Assembly: GCF_014696225.1 (NCBI RefSeq) | Contig: NZ_JACJPV010000027.1 | Location: 1-58,604, forward strand | Reading direction: 5' to 3' | From: Anabaena sp. FACHB-1237 | GTDB lineage: Bacteria > Cyanobacteriota > Cyanobacteriia > Cyanobacteriales > Nostocaceae | Length of the DNA stretch: 58,604 nt | Part shown: one piece after another, positions 27,995 through 36,710 of the stretch | Layout: each line of letters opens with the position of its first letter | Position numbering within the stretch: the first letter of the stretch is position 1 | Notes under the pieces: model-generated | What the model was told of the DNA's origin: nothing | Database searches by the model: none | What the model saw: only the letters and a program-made list of their open reading frames with translations | Made by a program: the position numbers and the translations under genes

Positions 27995-29194
27995 TTACTG
28001 TTCATCGGTGTCAGATAAAGATTTAAACAATAAGTTTTGTATATCTTCAGTAAAAGATTCAGGATTGAGGTTATTTCTCATATAAATAGCATTTAATAAT
28101 TGATCTGTTGCCCTTTCTGTTGCTTCTTTTTCTCTAAAGTCTGTTATGAGCTTATCTATTGTTTCTTTCATGTTTTGATAACTGTCATCATCAAAATGAG
28201 ATTTAATGATCTCTTTTAAAGATTCAGGATCAGGATCAGGCATTCTTACCCGTAAACAGCGCCGCACAAATGCGGGAGGAAAGTCTCTTTCTCCATTACT
28301 GGTCATAATAATAATGGGAAATTCTGCACAATGTACTCTACCTGCTTTAATTGTGGCTTTAATATCTGGATCTTCTGTACGTACTGTTACAGGTTTAACA
28401 GTTTCTCCTTGTTTTTCTTCTTTTTCTTCTATTTTAGATGTTTCTATATTAGCAGTATCAGCCCAACGGACTAACTCAGGAATGGAAAATTTACCTTCTT
28501 CAAATAGATGTAATAAATCATTGGGTAAATTGATGTCACTTTTATCAATTTCATCAATTAGTAAAACCCTAGGATAATTAGATGGTAAAAATGCTGTACC
28601 CAATGGTCCTAATGTAATATAATTACCAATATCAAGAAGTTTTTTCTTTTCTGGATCTATAATTAATTGAGAATCTTGAAGTCGGGCGATCGCATCATAA
28701 GCATATAATCCATCTTGGAGAGTAGAACGGGAAGTAATAGGCCAACTGAGTACAGTTCCTAATTTTAATTCATGAGCGATCGCATAAGCTAAGGAAGTTT
28801 TACCGGATCCAGGATTTCCTGTTACTAACAGTGGTCTTCGTAACAAGATAGCAGCATTAACGGCATCTAGAACTGTAATTTTATTAATATTATTAATACT
28901 AGTTTCCTCTTCATCACTATCATTATTTGCTGAGGTTAATTGACTAGAAACGCGAAATTTTTTACCCTTTTCTTGACCTCGTTCATTTTCGGGAGAGTTA
29001 GCTAATTGTTGAATTTTTTGCCATCGTTCTTGAATTGCTGGTAAGTCCTCCTGTTGAATTTCTAAAAATTTTCGCCAAGGTGGAGGAGATTTGAGTTTTT
29101 GTTTGATATTAATATGATGATCTTGTCCATCACCATAGAATAAATACCAGTCTTTGTTGTTTGGTGAGTTGTTTTCTGTTTGATGTTCAGTCAT
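27995..29194 (-). CDS. MoxR-type AAA+ ATPase of a vWA-MoxR-VMAP conflict system
   Basis: A 399-residue protein. Residues 1-100 are a variable N-terminal region (WYLFYGDGQDHHINIK). The AAA+ module follows: Walker A GNPGSGKTS near 125, Walker B VLLIDEIDKS near 210, sensor-1-type IIIMTSNGERDFPPAFVRRCLR. MoxR ATPases remodel partner proteins and typically work with vWA proteins; the partner here is presumably the vWA-FGE protein downstream. The upstream gap to the VMAP gene contains 19-bp tandem repeats. Confidence 0.9.
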   Translation of the reverse strand: MTEHQTENNSPNNKDWYLFYGDGQDHHINIKQKLKSPPPWRKFLEIQQEDLPAIQERWQKIQQLANSPENERGQEKGKKFRVSSQLTSANNDSDEEETSINNINKITVLDAVNAAILLRRPLLVTGNPGSGKTSLAYAIAHELKLGTVLSWPITSRSTLQDGLYAYDAIARLQDSQLIIDPEKKKLLDIGNYITLGPLGTAFLPSNYPRVLLIDEIDKSDINLPNDLLHLFEEGKFSIPELVRWADTANIETSKIEEKEEKQGETVKPVTVRTEDPDIKATIKAGRVHCAEFPIIIMTSNGERDFPPAFVRRCLRVRMPDPDPESLKEIIKSHFDDDSYQNMKETIDKLITDFREKEATERATDQLLNAIYMRNNLNPESFTEDIQNLLFKSLSDTDEQ

Positions 29195-29230
29195 TATTTG
29201 TGTCCTTAAATATAGTTTACAGATTGTTTC

Positions 29231-29363
29231 CAGATACCGGACTTCTTTCCAGATACCGGACTTCTTTCCAGATACCGGACTTCTTTCCAGATACCGGACT
29301 TCTTTCCAGATACCGGACTTCTTTCCAGATACCGGACTTCCTTCCAGATACCGGACTTCTTTA
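29231..29363. repeat. Seven 19-bp tandem repeats
   Basis: Unit CAGATACCGGACTTCTTTC starting at 29231, 29250, 29269, 29288, 29307, 29326 and 29345, near-perfect (one T to C change in the sixth unit). It lies between the VMAP and MoxR genes. The apparent reading frame across it is repetitive and not a gene. Confidence 0.95.
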
Positions 29364-29378
29364 AGAAGTCCGGTATCT
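29346..29378. terminator. Perfect 16-bp inverted repeat after the VMAP gene
   Basis: AGATACCGGACTTCTT (29346-29361) and AAGAAGTCCGGTATCT (29363-29378) are perfect inverted arms one base apart, so the last tandem unit can pair with its own complement just after the VMAP stop at 29392. It could be a terminator or an RNA-processing hairpin. Because all seven units share the sequence, any of them could pair with the single inverted copy. Confidence 0.55.
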
Positions 29379-29391
29379 TAACTCTTATTTA

Positions 29392-30816
29392 TCAGATTTT
29401 CCTGGCCATATTAGGGGATATCAGTTGATTTACTTCCTCTGGTATTTTATCATGATCAAATAACACTCCTACTGTTAAATTTTTTTGATATTGTTGATAA
29501 AATTTTCGTCTAATATTGAAAATGTTATTGTATATTTGATATATTTTACAATAACTATCAGTGGATATTTTAAAAATTTCTCTACCTAGATCACTACTAT
29601 GTTCGTCAACTGTGCATCTGCATCTAGTCCATACACACAAAGGAATACCTGGAGAAATGTAATGTATATAAAACTTATCTGGTTTTAATTTTAAGTCATT
29701 TTCAGGAATAATCTTATAACAATTTTCTCTTTGAAGAGAATCTAGAAGATTATTTATATCATGACTATCATTAATAATTTGTTTTAGTTTTTTAAATTTT
29801 GACTCTAACTGACTTCTAGAATTAGGATGTTTAAACCTATGATGGGAGCGTACTGTAAGAGGATATAAATAACCAATTGGTTGATTAATTTCATTTTCCT
29901 CAATTATTTTCATACTAAAATCTTTAATTAAAAGTTCATTAGGTAAAAATAATTCAATAATTGGTGTAGGACTAAAAAAAATGGGTGTTAATCGCAGTTG
30001 ATCGATAATTTCACGTATGGCAACAGAAATAATTTCCTTTTCTAAATAACCTTGTTCTCCCTTAGATAATGTAATAATTGTTTGATCATCAGCAGCATGG
30101 ATCAGAGTATCATTATTTCTAAATTGTGCAACTTGAGATGTTATATAATATTTCCCCTGCACTGTGGTATGAGGAGTAACAATAACAAAAATATAATTAA
30201 CAATATAATCTAGACTTTTAGTATTATCTACACTTTCACTGGTAACTTCTGGTTCTGGACAATTCGTATTCATCCATTCTGTTAATTCATTTTTAACACT
30301 TTCAATATGTAAGAGATGTTTTAGAAAAAACTCTCCAAAATCGTTTAAATGTAAAGCAATGTTATCAGATGTTTTTATTGACTTTACTAAATTAAAAATA
30401 ATATCTACTATATTAAATGATTTTATAGTCTGAATATTTCTATTTTTTAAACAATATTTTTCATTATAAATCTGAACAATTTTCTGTTCCCTTTCATGTT
30501 CAATTCTTTGTAAAACAGAAATTAAAAGATGGCAATGGTACTCATTAAATAACTCATTTAAATAATTTACCAAATCACAAAAGCGTTCACTGTCTTGACA
30601 AAGTATGTTTAGGAAACTATCTATGAACCCTCTTGAAATTAAATATTTAACTAAATCACTATATCTAGCATTAACCGTAGTTCCAGCAATTGCATGATAA
30701 GGATTTCCTCCTAGACTACCTGTATTATTGTCACATATAGTCCTCAGTTCTTGCTCTCTAAATACATCTTTAATAATTTTAATTAATACTTGTTTATATT
30801 CGTCTGTCATATTCAT
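29392..30816 (-). CDS. EAD-VMAP protein (vWA-MoxR-associated protein)
   Basis: A 474-residue protein. Residues 1-90 form an effector-associated domain (LIKIIKDVFREQELRTICDN ... SRGFIDSFLNIL) almost identical to the C-terminus of the upstream cyclase. Residues about 95-200 are helical. The rest matches the VMAP C-terminal module: PTPIIELFLPNELLIKDFSM, then YPLTVRSHHRF, and near the end GVLFDHDKIPEE. VMAP proteins are the central adaptor of predicted ternary conflict systems, coupling MoxR/vWA components to an effector through EAD-EAD contact. No protease or other effector domain is fused here. 23 bases separate it from the cyclase stop. Confidence 0.85.
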   Translation of the reverse strand: MNMTDEYKQVLIKIIKDVFREQELRTICDNNTGSLGGNPYHAIAGTTVNARYSDLVKYLISRGFIDSFLNILCQDSERFCDLVNYLNELFNEYHCHLLISVLQRIEHEREQKIVQIYNEKYCLKNRNIQTIKSFNIVDIIFNLVKSIKTSDNIALHLNDFGEFFLKHLLHIESVKNELTEWMNTNCPEPEVTSESVDNTKSLDYIVNYIFVIVTPHTTVQGKYYITSQVAQFRNNDTLIHAADDQTIITLSKGEQGYLEKEIISVAIREIIDQLRLTPIFFSPTPIIELFLPNELLIKDFSMKIIEENEINQPIGYLYPLTVRSHHRFKHPNSRSQLESKFKKLKQIINDSHDINNLLDSLQRENCYKIIPENDLKLKPDKFYIHYISPGIPLCVWTRCRCTVDEHSSDLGREIFKISTDSYCKIYQIYNNIFNIRRKFYQQYQKNLTVGVLFDHDKIPEEVNQLISPNMARKI

Positions 30817-30839
30817 TATGTTTCACTAAAAAAAATGAT

Positions 30840-31697
30840 TTATTTTCGTAAAGATTCTACTAAATTAGCAAAGTGTGTACTCTCTTGACAAAGTATGTTT
30901 AGGAAACTATCTATAAACCCTTTTTTAATTAAATGATTAACTAAATCACTATATCTAGCATTAACCGTATTTCCAGAAATTGCATGATAAGGATTTCCTC
31001 CTAGACTACCTGTATTATTGTCACATATAGTGATCAGTTCTTGCTCTGTAAATACATCTTTAATAATTTTAATTAATGCTTGTTTATTTTTATCCGTCCA
31101 TATAATAGGTCTAATAGATTGTACATAATTTGCAAGCATAGGACAACCATAAGCCTGTCTTGACTGACCATGTTTATTTTCAAAAGTTTGACTAGAGAAA
31201 TTAGTTCGTATTTCTTGAGAAAGTGCATTATATGTCATTTCATCAATAAATAACCAACCAGGAAACGCTCCTGTTTCCAATTCTTTAACTACCACCAAAA
31301 CATTACTAATCATTGGGTTCATACGTTCAGGATCATAATCAACATTACCTGTTGCAGCACCAATGCGAAAACACCACTGATCTATACCTGTTTCTTCATT
31401 ACGCTCATTAACCTTTCTGCAAAATATTCTAATAAAATTATAAGCATTTTCAACAGATTCAAATGTCAGTCTACAACCATCAGCTAGAGCAGTTTCAATT
31501 TTTGTAAATTCACCTTGAATTTCTTGATTTTTAATTGATTGATTAAAAGCTGTAGCAATAATTTCTTCAATTTGTTGGATAAATTTGGCTAGAGTTTCAT
31601 TACCTAAATTGTATTTAGTGTATATATCTTGAAAAGACTTTGATGAGTTAACAAGATCAAGTTGAACTACAGTTAATTCCTTATTGATAGATGACAT
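30840..31697 (-). CDS. Pycsar-like class III nucleotide cyclase fused to an EAD
   Basis: A 285-residue protein from ATG 31697, which has GAGG six bases upstream; an in-frame GTG at 31709 overlaps that site and is rejected. Residues 1-195 have the class III cyclase layout: first metal aspartate D14 in VVQLDLVNSS, second metal aspartate D73 in ALADGCRLTF, then FRIGAATGNV (111-119), matching the R-I-G-x-x-x-G element. Residues about 203-285 are an EAD shared with the VMAP protein. It lies 25 bases after a gene for a Pycsar-type membrane effector, so it probably makes a cyclic nucleotide (cCMP or cUMP in characterised Pycsar systems). Base specificity cannot be read safely. Confidence 0.8.
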   Translation of the reverse strand: MSSINKELTVVQLDLVNSSKSFQDIYTKYNLGNETLAKFIQQIEEIIATAFNQSIKNQEIQGEFTKIETALADGCRLTFESVENAYNFIRIFCRKVNERNEETGIDQWCFRIGAATGNVDYDPERMNPMISNVLVVVKELETGAFPGWLFIDEMTYNALSQEIRTNFSSQTFENKHGQSRQAYGCPMLANYVQSIRPIIWTDKNKQALIKIIKDVFTEQELITICDNNTGSLGGNPYHAISGNTVNARYSDLVNHLIKKGFIDSFLNILCQESTHFANLVESLRK

Positions 31698-31722
31698 AAA
31701 ATACCTCACTAATTATAAATGA

Positions 31723-32295
31723 TTATAAATGACGATAAATCACTAAATTAAACAAAATAACACAGGGAATTACTAAAATCGAAGCAATTAAAACATATAC
31801 TGCATAGGTAAAAAGTTGAAATTTCAGAAAGGCAATTTCAGCATTAACAGTAATTTGTGTAGCAATATCTTGATATTCTTTTTCATAAGGTGCATTGATT
31901 TTACCCTTCAAATAGTGCTGATTAAGTGCTGCTAATAAATCAGTTGCATTATATTTTTGTAAATCCCCAAAAAACCAAAAGTTATCTGTATCTTTTTGGA
32001 TATAATTTGTATTTTTAGGTGGTTTACTTTTTAACCAAACAACACGTTCAAGATTGGTTTTAGGTAAAAAAGATAACGTACAAACTAAAGCACAAATAGA
32101 AAGTAAAACAGTTGTGAAAAATAACCCAATTTTTAATGAATTAGGCAGATTTTGCCCTGTGGACAGTATAGTGATAGTAGCAGTAATCGCAGCACCAGAG
32201 AAACCGAGCAGAATACCATTTTTAGCCTCTGCAAACTTTAGCCACTCATTCACATTTTGAAATATTGACATGAGCTTAGAAGAAATATCATCCAT
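31723..32295 (-). CDS. Pycsar-type transmembrane effector (PycTM/DUF5706-like)
   Basis: A 190-residue protein with four likely membrane segments in two pairs (ILLGFSGAAITATITIL, IGLFFTTVLLSICALV; LFTYAVYVLIASILVIPCVILF as the C-terminal pair). The N-terminal WLKFAEAKNG matches the W-x-x-x-A-D/E-x-K pattern of Pycsar/CBASS membrane effectors, and the middle FWFFGDLQKYNATDLL with ITVNAEIAFLKFQLF fits DUF5706. Such proteins sense a cyclic nucleotide and breach the inner membrane, causing abortive infection. It is the first gene of the set, directly before the cyclase. No ribosome site is visible before ATG 32295. Confidence 0.78.
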   Translation of the reverse strand: MDDISSKLMSIFQNVNEWLKFAEAKNGILLGFSGAAITATITILSTGQNLPNSLKIGLFFTTVLLSICALVCTLSFLPKTNLERVVWLKSKPPKNTNYIQKDTDNFWFFGDLQKYNATDLLAALNQHYLKGKINAPYEKEYQDIATQITVNAEIAFLKFQLFTYAVYVLIASILVIPCVILFNLVIYRHL

Positions 32296-32382
32296 AAGGA
32301 GAACAGCTTTAGATTTATATGTATTTAAAAATGTTTATTACGTTGTGAAAAGTACATATTATCACTAATCGGGTATTTTTTC

Positions 32383-32453
32383 AAACTATAAACTAAACTA
32401 TAAACTAAACTATAAACTAAACTATAAACTAAACTATAAACAAACTATAAACT
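32383..32453. repeat. 12-bp tandem repeat
   Basis: About six units of AAACTATAAACT, one with a lost T. It lies upstream of the PycTM gene, where the operon promoter would be expected. Confidence 0.9.
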
Positions 32454-32457
32454 AACA

Positions 32458-32581
32458 GGACTCTTACGCAACTGGCACATTAGTAAGGTGCGTCAGATAT
32501 CAAGAACCTGTTTATTTACATGATTTATACTCTCTGACGCACCCTACATACAGATTTTTGGTGTGACACCTGCGTAAGTCT
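32458..32581. repeat. MITE family B, copy 3
   Basis: GGACTCTTACGCAACTGG to GCGTAAGTC, about 124 bp, short form. It sits at the outer edge of the conflict island, directly against the cax remnant. Confidence 0.87.
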
Positions 32582-32975
32582 TAACTAAAATTAACACTAC
32601 ATCTAATAAACTACAGTCACTGCTACACAAAGATTTTGTCTGGTTGTGGAAGTATAATTCATCGCTGTAGGTAATAAAATAGGAACTACTGCTAAATTTA
32701 TTAAATAAGCATTTACTTCTGCTACTACAGCCATAAAGATATATTACTTATATTTTCTTATATTTTCTTATATTTTCTTATATTTTAACTCTATTAAAAG
32801 TATTTAACAAACTTTAATAAACCTTAACAAACTTTAATAAAATAAACTAGATCCCTAATTATCTGTGGAAATATTGAGAAAGTTTTCTATTCTTTTACAA
32901 AAATTAGTAGAAATAGTTAAGTTTATTGTAATTTTGTTGACATAATCAATACAATTTGTGTACTTTCAGTGAAAT
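32582..32975 (-). pseudogene. Decayed copy of the cax 5' region and its upstream DNA
   Basis: 32584-32800 aligns by eye with cax 23966-24165 (shared AACTAAAATTAACACTACA, GAAGTATAATTCATCGCTGT, AAGCATTTACT), with frameshifts and a 10-bp TATTTTCTTA repeat expansion at 32751-32786. 32861-32975 then aligns with 24535-24695, the DNA upstream of cax (shared AAATATTGAGAAAGTTTTCT). The part matching 24166-24534 is deleted. Orientation is the same as intact cax. Confidence 0.85.
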
Positions 32976-33179
32976 AGGTTTTAATTTATCGGGAAAGTTA
33001 GCAGATATTAGGAAATTATCAATATTTTCCTGGAAAGAGAATTAACAAGATAATCTCACGTCCTTTTTTTGATTTTCAATGAATTATAAATTTAAGGATC
33101 AAAAGTTGAGGATCTGCCTTTTGAATGCTATATATAACAAGACTGCCACTCAGCATTACAATTTTTTGGATCAGAATAT

Positions 33180-35825
33180 ATGATTTCTACTTCGGAAATT
33201 CCTGGTACTTCTATCTCTATATTATCACTCGATGAAGAGGCTAAAGACGCTCTGGAAAATGATCCCCGTGATCTCCATGATCCTTTAAAAATTGCCCATG
33301 GTGTTTATGTCACTGTCCATGGTCATTTTTATCAACCTCCTAGAGAAAACCCTTATCTTGATGCTATTGAACGTCAACCTAGTGCAGCACCTTTTCATAA
33401 TTGGAATGAGCGTATTCATTGGGAATGTTATCGTCCTAATGCTTTTGCTAGAATATTGAATGATCGCGGGCAGGTTTTGGGTATTGTAAATAATTATGAA
33501 TATATGAGTTTTAATATCGGTCCAACTTTAATGTCCTGGTTGGAACGTTATGATATGGAAGTTTACCAGCGTATTCTAGATGCGGATGCTAAAAGCTGTG
33601 AACGCTTAAATGGTCATGGTAACGCGATCGCTCAAGTTTATAATCACATTATTATGCCCTTAGCTAATGAACGTGATAAATATACCCAAATTCGTTGGGG
33701 CAAGGAAGACTTTCGTTCCCGTTTTGGCCGCGATCCTGAAGGGATGTGGTTAGCAGAAACCGCCGTAGATCAGGCTACTTTAGCCGCTTTAGTGGCAGAA
33801 AATATTAAATTTATTATTCTTGCACCTTCCCAAGCTCAACGTTGTCGTATTATACCTACAGAAGATTTATTAAACCCACAATGGCATGAAGTTGGCGGTA
33901 GTCAAATTGACCCTACCCGTCCCTATCGTTGTTATGTAGATAGCAGTAGAAACGCTTATATTGATGTCTTTTTCTATGATGGTCCTATTTCCCGTGATAT
34001 GGGTTTTAGCGATGTTGTCTACAGTTCTAGCCATTTTGCGGGGAGAATAGGCGCGGCTATTCGTGGTGATCATCGTTCTTCACAATTAATTTCTGTAGCT
34101 ACTGATGGTGAAACTTTTGGACATCATAAAAAGGGTACAGAAAAAACCTTAGCTTATGCTTTTATTGGCGAGTTTCCTCGTCATAATTGGACTGTAACAA
34201 ATTTTGCCCATTATCTGAGTATTCATCCACCAGTTTGGGAAGTAGAATTAAAACCTGTTACAGCGTGGAGTTGCGCTCATGGTGTAGATCGTTGGCAAGA
34301 TGATTGCGGTTGTGGCGGTGAAGGAGGTACATGGCATCAAAAATGGCGCAAACCTCTAAGAAATGCCCTAAATTGGTTAAGGGATGAGTTAATAAAAGTT
34401 TATGAAGAATATGGTAATTCTTTATTCAACTATCCTTGGCAAGCTAGAGATGAATATATTCAGGTAATGTGCGATCGCTCTCCTGTTAATGTCCATCGTT
34501 TTTTAAGTCGTCATCAAACCCATAAACTCACTGCTGCTGAACAAGTGGAAGCATTACGTTTATTGGAAATGCAGCGTCACGCTTTACTGATGTTTACTAG
34601 TTGTGGTTGGTTTTTTGAAGAACTTTCTCGTCCTGAAGGAACGCAAATTTTACGTTATGCTGCCCGCGCTTTAGAATTAGCTGGCGAAATTTCTGGTGTA
34701 CAATTAGAAAAACCATTCATAAAGCGTTTAAGTTTAGCTCCCAGTAACCTTGAACATTTTCAAAACGGTTCCGAAGTATATCGTCAATTAGTCATTACTT
34801 CCCAAATCGGATTTAAACAAGTTGCGGCTCATTATGCCATAACTTCTTTATTTAACCATCAGGATCATATTATTACTGATCAAGATGATCCTATTTCTAA
34901 TAAAAATGTTTATTGTTACACTACCAAAGAACTAGACTATAAAATGCAGCGCATTGGTACATTAAAAATGGCAGTGGGACAGTTACAATTAGTATCAGAT
35001 ATTACCTGGGAAAATCAGCATCTATTATTTGCTGTATTACATTTAGGCGGATGGGATTTTCATTGCTGCATTCAACAATTTACCAGTAGAAGAGACTATA
35101 GTATTAAAAAAGACCAGTTATTTCAAGCATTAGAACAGGGAAGTATTGCCCATGTTATCTTGATCATGACAGAATTATTTGCTGGAGAAACCTTTAGTTT
35201 ACAGAATTTATTTACCGAAGAACGTCATCGGATCATGAGGTTGTTGAGTCAAGAAACTTTAACGAGGTTAGATCAATTATATACTCAAGCCTATCGAGAT
35301 AATTACGCAGTGATGATGGCATTTCATCGAGATGAGTTGGAAGTACCTCAAGAGTTACAAGTAGCAGCAGAAATCGCTTTAGAGTATCGTTGTATGACAA
35401 TATTGAAAGCGTTAGAGCAAGATATCGCAGATACTCAATTAAGTAACTATGATATGTTACAGTTAGAAGCGATCGCCACTGAAGCAAAACATTTACGCTG
35501 TCGTTTAAATATACCTCAAGGTAAACAAATCTTAGAACAGTTAATAATTGGTCTGTTGTGTAAATTATTATACAGCACCAATAATCATTTTGATACAGCT
35601 ATGGAAAGATTAGAACGCTTGATAGATATTAGTAATCAGTTGAATCTAAATCTAGGACTTAATAGAGCGCAGGAACTATATTACAGTTGTTTACATAATC
35701 AAATTTTACCAAAATTCAACGGGTTAGGACATGAAGAACTGAAACAATATTTAGAAATACTCAAACTAGGGGAAAAATTGCAAGTAGACGTGAGTATTTT
35801 CATGAATATAGTAAATAAGCTGTGA
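33180..35825 (+). CDS. GH57-family glycoside hydrolase with DUF3536
   Basis: An 881-residue protein. The GH57 catalytic barrel begins VYVTVHGHFYQPPRENPYL (motif 1), followed by the nucleophile region MWLAETAVDQATL and the acid/base region SVATDGETFGHHKKG. A cysteine-rich insert CAHGVDRWQDDCGCGG follows, then the long helical DUF3536 C-terminus. GH57 enzymes act on alpha-glucans (amylases, 4-alpha-glucanotransferases, branching enzymes). A role in glycogen metabolism is likely, but the exact reaction is not readable. Confidence 0.92.
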   Translation: MISTSEIPGTSISILSLDEEAKDALENDPRDLHDPLKIAHGVYVTVHGHFYQPPRENPYLDAIERQPSAAPFHNWNERIHWECYRPNAFARILNDRGQVLGIVNNYEYMSFNIGPTLMSWLERYDMEVYQRILDADAKSCERLNGHGNAIAQVYNHIIMPLANERDKYTQIRWGKEDFRSRFGRDPEGMWLAETAVDQATLAALVAENIKFIILAPSQAQRCRIIPTEDLLNPQWHEVGGSQIDPTRPYRCYVDSSRNAYIDVFFYDGPISRDMGFSDVVYSSSHFAGRIGAAIRGDHRSSQLISVATDGETFGHHKKGTEKTLAYAFIGEFPRHNWTVTNFAHYLSIHPPVWEVELKPVTAWSCAHGVDRWQDDCGCGGEGGTWHQKWRKPLRNALNWLRDELIKVYEEYGNSLFNYPWQARDEYIQVMCDRSPVNVHRFLSRHQTHKLTAAEQVEALRLLEMQRHALLMFTSCGWFFEELSRPEGTQILRYAARALELAGEISGVQLEKPFIKRLSLAPSNLEHFQNGSEVYRQLVITSQIGFKQVAAHYAITSLFNHQDHIITDQDDPISNKNVYCYTTKELDYKMQRIGTLKMAVGQLQLVSDITWENQHLLFAVLHLGGWDFHCCIQQFTSRRDYSIKKDQLFQALEQGSIAHVILIMTELFAGETFSLQNLFTEERHRIMRLLSQETLTRLDQLYTQAYRDNYAVMMAFHRDELEVPQELQVAAEIALEYRCMTILKALEQDIADTQLSNYDMLQLEAIATEAKHLRCRLNIPQGKQILEQLIIGLLCKLLYSTNNHFDTAMERLERLIDISNQLNLNLGLNRAQELYYSCLHNQILPKFNGLGHEELKQYLEILKLGEKLQVDVSIFMNIVNKL

Positions 35826-35835
35826 TGCAACTCCC

Positions 35836-36168
35836 TTATATACCTAAAAATGGGAATAATTGTAATATAGCTTTACGTATTCTTAACACAAATATTTGGT
35901 CTTGAATAGCAGAGTTTAAACCAGGTGCGGGACTAGTTTGTAATTGTTTTTGCAATTGTGTATATTCCGTAGCTGTAAGAGGCTGACCATTGATAGGCGA
36001 TCGCGCAGTTAATATAATTTCTGTGCGTAATATTTCCTCTGGTATTTCAGCAGTAGTAGTTAAATTAGGTTGTGGAACAACAGCGGGCACGCCATTAGCG
36101 ACTAAGATGATAATAACAGAGGTTAATATACTCAAAATTATCCACAATAGTTTTTTACTCCATTTCAT
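35836..36168 (-). CDS. Conserved small protein with one membrane anchor
   Basis: A 110-residue protein from ATG 36168 (MKWSKKLLW), chosen because the membrane segment IILSILTSVIIILVANGV then lies at the N-terminus; a longer frame starts at 36219. The soluble part (TARSPINGQPLTATEYTQLQ) looks like a cyanobacterial conserved family but I cannot name it. It converges with the GH57 gene, 10 bases apart. Confidence 0.65.
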   Translation of the reverse strand: MKWSKKLLWIILSILTSVIIILVANGVPAVVPQPNLTTTAEIPEEILRTEIILTARSPINGQPLTATEYTQLQKQLQTSPAPGLNSAIQDQIFVLRIRKAILQLFPFLGI

Positions 36169-36397
36169 ATTTGTTACAACAGGAAAGGTAGAAATAGTAT
36201 AGACCGTCAATTGTAGCATTTCCTATGCTCAGGTGGGACAAAATAAACATACTAACTAGTTAAAACCGTTACCTGTCAACCATGAAGATAAAAAGACTTT
36301 TTGCTACTAAAAGATAGAAAATTTTATAGTTAGCGATCGCGCAAAAATTCACAAGCAAATATTAAGATAGTCAAGAATAATCCATAGATATTTAGTG

Positions 36398-36478
36398 GTA
36401 AGGTATTGTGCTTTTAATTTGGATAATAGATGTAAGCAAGATGCTTGCACTACAGTAATTTTAGGTTTTTTAGTTATA
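36398..36478 (+). repeat. MITE family A, truncated copy 7
   Basis: Diverged left three quarters of family A (GTAAGCAAGATGCTTGCAC hairpin), cut off at TTATAC where a family B element begins. Confidence 0.7.
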
Positions 36479-36482
36479 CACA

Positions 36483-36628
36483 GGACTTATGTAACTGGCA
36501 CATTGATAGGATGTGGTTCGACAAGCACACCAACCACGTCAGACAGTATAAATCATGTAAATAACCAAATTGTTGATATCTGACATACCCACTCAACAGA
36601 TTTTTTAGTGCGACACTTGCGTAAGTCC
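36483..36628. repeat. MITE family B, copy 4 (long form)
   Basis: GGACTTATGTAACTGGC to GCGTAAGTCC, 146 bp, containing GGTTCGACAAGC like the copies at 15608 and 50894. Confidence 0.87.
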
Positions 36629-36710
36629 TAATATAATTACTGTAGATACCTTCTATAGAACGTCTCTACAAGGGTTTTAAACAACGCACATTTAATTTTC
36701 AGTCTTATGT

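Noticed and set aside
29231..29363. Possible CRISPR array
   Set aside because: The 19-bp units are contiguous with no spacers.
29161..29364. 67-codon ORF with repeated PDTGLLSRYRTSF
   Set aside because: It is a translation of the 19-bp tandem repeats; no start context and no non-repeat sequence.
24485..33179. Search for a DGR reverse transcriptase or template repeat near the candidate variable region
   Set aside because: No RT-like ORF (YxDD-type motif) and no AAC-rich copy of the variable region was seen in this stretch or elsewhere in the window.
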